DNA of 64,000 nucleotides from NCBI RefSeq assembly GCF_000280925.3, contig NZ_CP012109.1:1054001-1118000 (forward strand), read 5' to 3'. Shown piece after piece: positions 63,372 to 64,000 of the stretch (position 1 is its first letter; the number at the start of each line of letters is the position of its first letter). A program made the translations under genes and the position numbers. This stretch comes from Myxococcus hansupus. Its GTDB lineage: Bacteria; Myxococcota; Myxococcia; Myxococcales; Myxococcaceae. The notes under the pieces were generated by a model. The model saw only the letters and a program-made list of their open reading frames with translations. It had not been told where the DNA came from and made no database searches.

Positions 63372-64000
63372 ATGTCTCACGCCCTGCTGGCGGCGCTGCT
63401 CGTCGCTTCTTCCACGGCCACCGCCCAGACGCCGGTGCCGGAGGGTAGCCCGCCCGCGCCAGCGGAAGCCGCACCCGCGGAGTCCGCCCCCACCGCGCCG
63501 GTGGAGAGCGCGCCCGTGCCCTCCCTTCGCGATGCCGTCAGCCGGGATGACCTGGCGGCGCTGAAGGAGGAGCTGCGCGAGGAGATTCGCGCCGAGGCCG
63601 CGAAGCAGTCCATTGGCGCGACGGACACGTGGGCCGAGGAGTTCCCGGAGGAGAAGCGCAAGCTCGAGGTCTTCACGCTCGACGGCTACTTCCGCGTCCG
63701 CCCCACGCTCTTCTACAAGTTCGACCTGGGCAAGCAGCCTGGCCGCGAGCTCTTCCCGCGCTCGCCCCGCAGCGCGCAGGAGAACACGCAGTCCTTCGCC
63801 ACCATGCGCGCGCTCCTGGAGCCCACCTTCAACATCTCCGAGCAGGTGGCGTTGAAGATGGAGGTGCTCGGCCTGGACAACTTCGTGATGGGCGCCATGC
63901 CCGACACGCTGCTGCCCGGCAACACGCGCAACATCTTCAACATCTTCTCCGAGAGCCAGGACCCGCTCGCGGACGCGCTCCAGCACTCCATCAAGCTGCG
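63372..64000 (+). CDS. TIGR04551-like outer-membrane protein, N-terminal part (3' end outside window)
   Basis: The frame is open to the right edge, giving 209 residues of an incomplete protein. A signal peptide (MSHALLAALLVASSTATA) and a Pro/Ala-rich linker are followed by an acidic helical segment (SLRDAVSRDDLAALKEELREEIRAEAAK). The start of an outer-membrane-type beta domain comes next (LEVFTLDGYFRVRPTLFYKFDLG, FATMRALLEPTFNISEQVALKMEVLGLDNFVMG). This matches what I recall of the TIGR04551 family of myxobacterial outer-membrane proteins, of unknown function. ATG 63372 has GGAG before it. Confidence 0.75.
   Translation, partial: MSHALLAALLVASSTATAQTPVPEGSPPAPAEAAPAESAPTAPVESAPVPSLRDAVSRDDLAALKEELREEIRAEAAKQSIGATDTWAEEFPEEKRKLEVFTLDGYFRVRPTLFYKFDLGKQPGRELFPRSPRSAQENTQSFATMRALLEPTFNISEQVALKMEVLGLDNFVMGAMPDTLLPGNTRNIFNIFSESQDPLADALQHSIKL

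Overview
The window is high-GC, densely packed DNA that reads as a chromosomal segment of a myxobacterium (Myxococcaceae, Myxococcus/Corallococcus type). The evidence is gene content: a Ser/Thr kinase with the HRDVSPQN catalytic loop common in this group, a SafC-like O-methyltransferase, a choice-of-anchor (ASH-repeat) lipoprotein, many lipoproteins and secreted proteases, and a truncated outer-membrane protein resembling the TIGR04551 family. I see no rRNA, tRNA, CRISPR array, transposase, integrase or phage gene. Most genes are housekeeping or stress genes in short operons with 4-base ATGA overlaps.

Layout. 1-8.5 kb: the end of an SGNH hydrolase, a Cys-rich four-helix protein, an O-methyltransferase, an M1 aminopeptidase lipoprotein whose 5' end is frameshifted by a 14-bp tandem duplication, a short-repeat array, RNase D, and the ttcA-terB-phnD-like run. 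8.5-17.2 kb: a complete MdtABC-type RND efflux operon (outer-membrane factor, adaptor, two permeases). 17.4-24.8 kb: a DUF6600-like Trp/Pro-rich protein, a GFA-family protein, a Ser/Thr kinase, a large ASH/VWA-like lipoprotein, an alpha/beta hydrolase and a small protein. 25-33.2 kb: an SF1 helicase, a stand-alone GyrB-like ATPase/transducer protein with its ATP site destroyed, a subtilase, a decayed P-loop kinase next to an intact Thg1-like 3'-5' polymerase, and a transglutaminase-like/DUF350 pair. 33.3-47.3 kb: a CAP lipoprotein, an S41 protease, an unknown gene, a SnoaL-like protein, a GT39-like membrane glycosyltransferase, a YyaL/DUF255 protein, a second transglutaminase, an ATP-grasp/GNAT pair, an HD phosphohydrolase and a Nudix-MBL fusion.

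47.3-49.7 kb is the most unusual stretch. Two paralogous glycine-rich secreted proteins sit among two orphan copies of a gene 3' end, a ~70-bp tandem repeat array and a near-perfect 23-bp inverted repeat. 49.7-64 kb: a cytochrome c/FTR1 iron permease, folA-thyA, a cobalamin adenosyltransferase followed by queG (a B12-dependent enzyme), an EamA exporter, two 2OG-Fe(II) oxygenases including AlkB, an ATP-grasp protein, a Cys-rich secreted protein, mtnP, a YihY membrane protein, an M48 lipoprotein peptidase, mutM, and the start of the TIGR04551-like protein behind a good sigma-70-type promoter.

The best candidates for something undescribed are the pseudo-GyrB at 27.0-28.1 kb and the gene-end/repeat landscape at 47.4-48.9 kb. 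Identifications come from reading translations and motifs; no database search was run.
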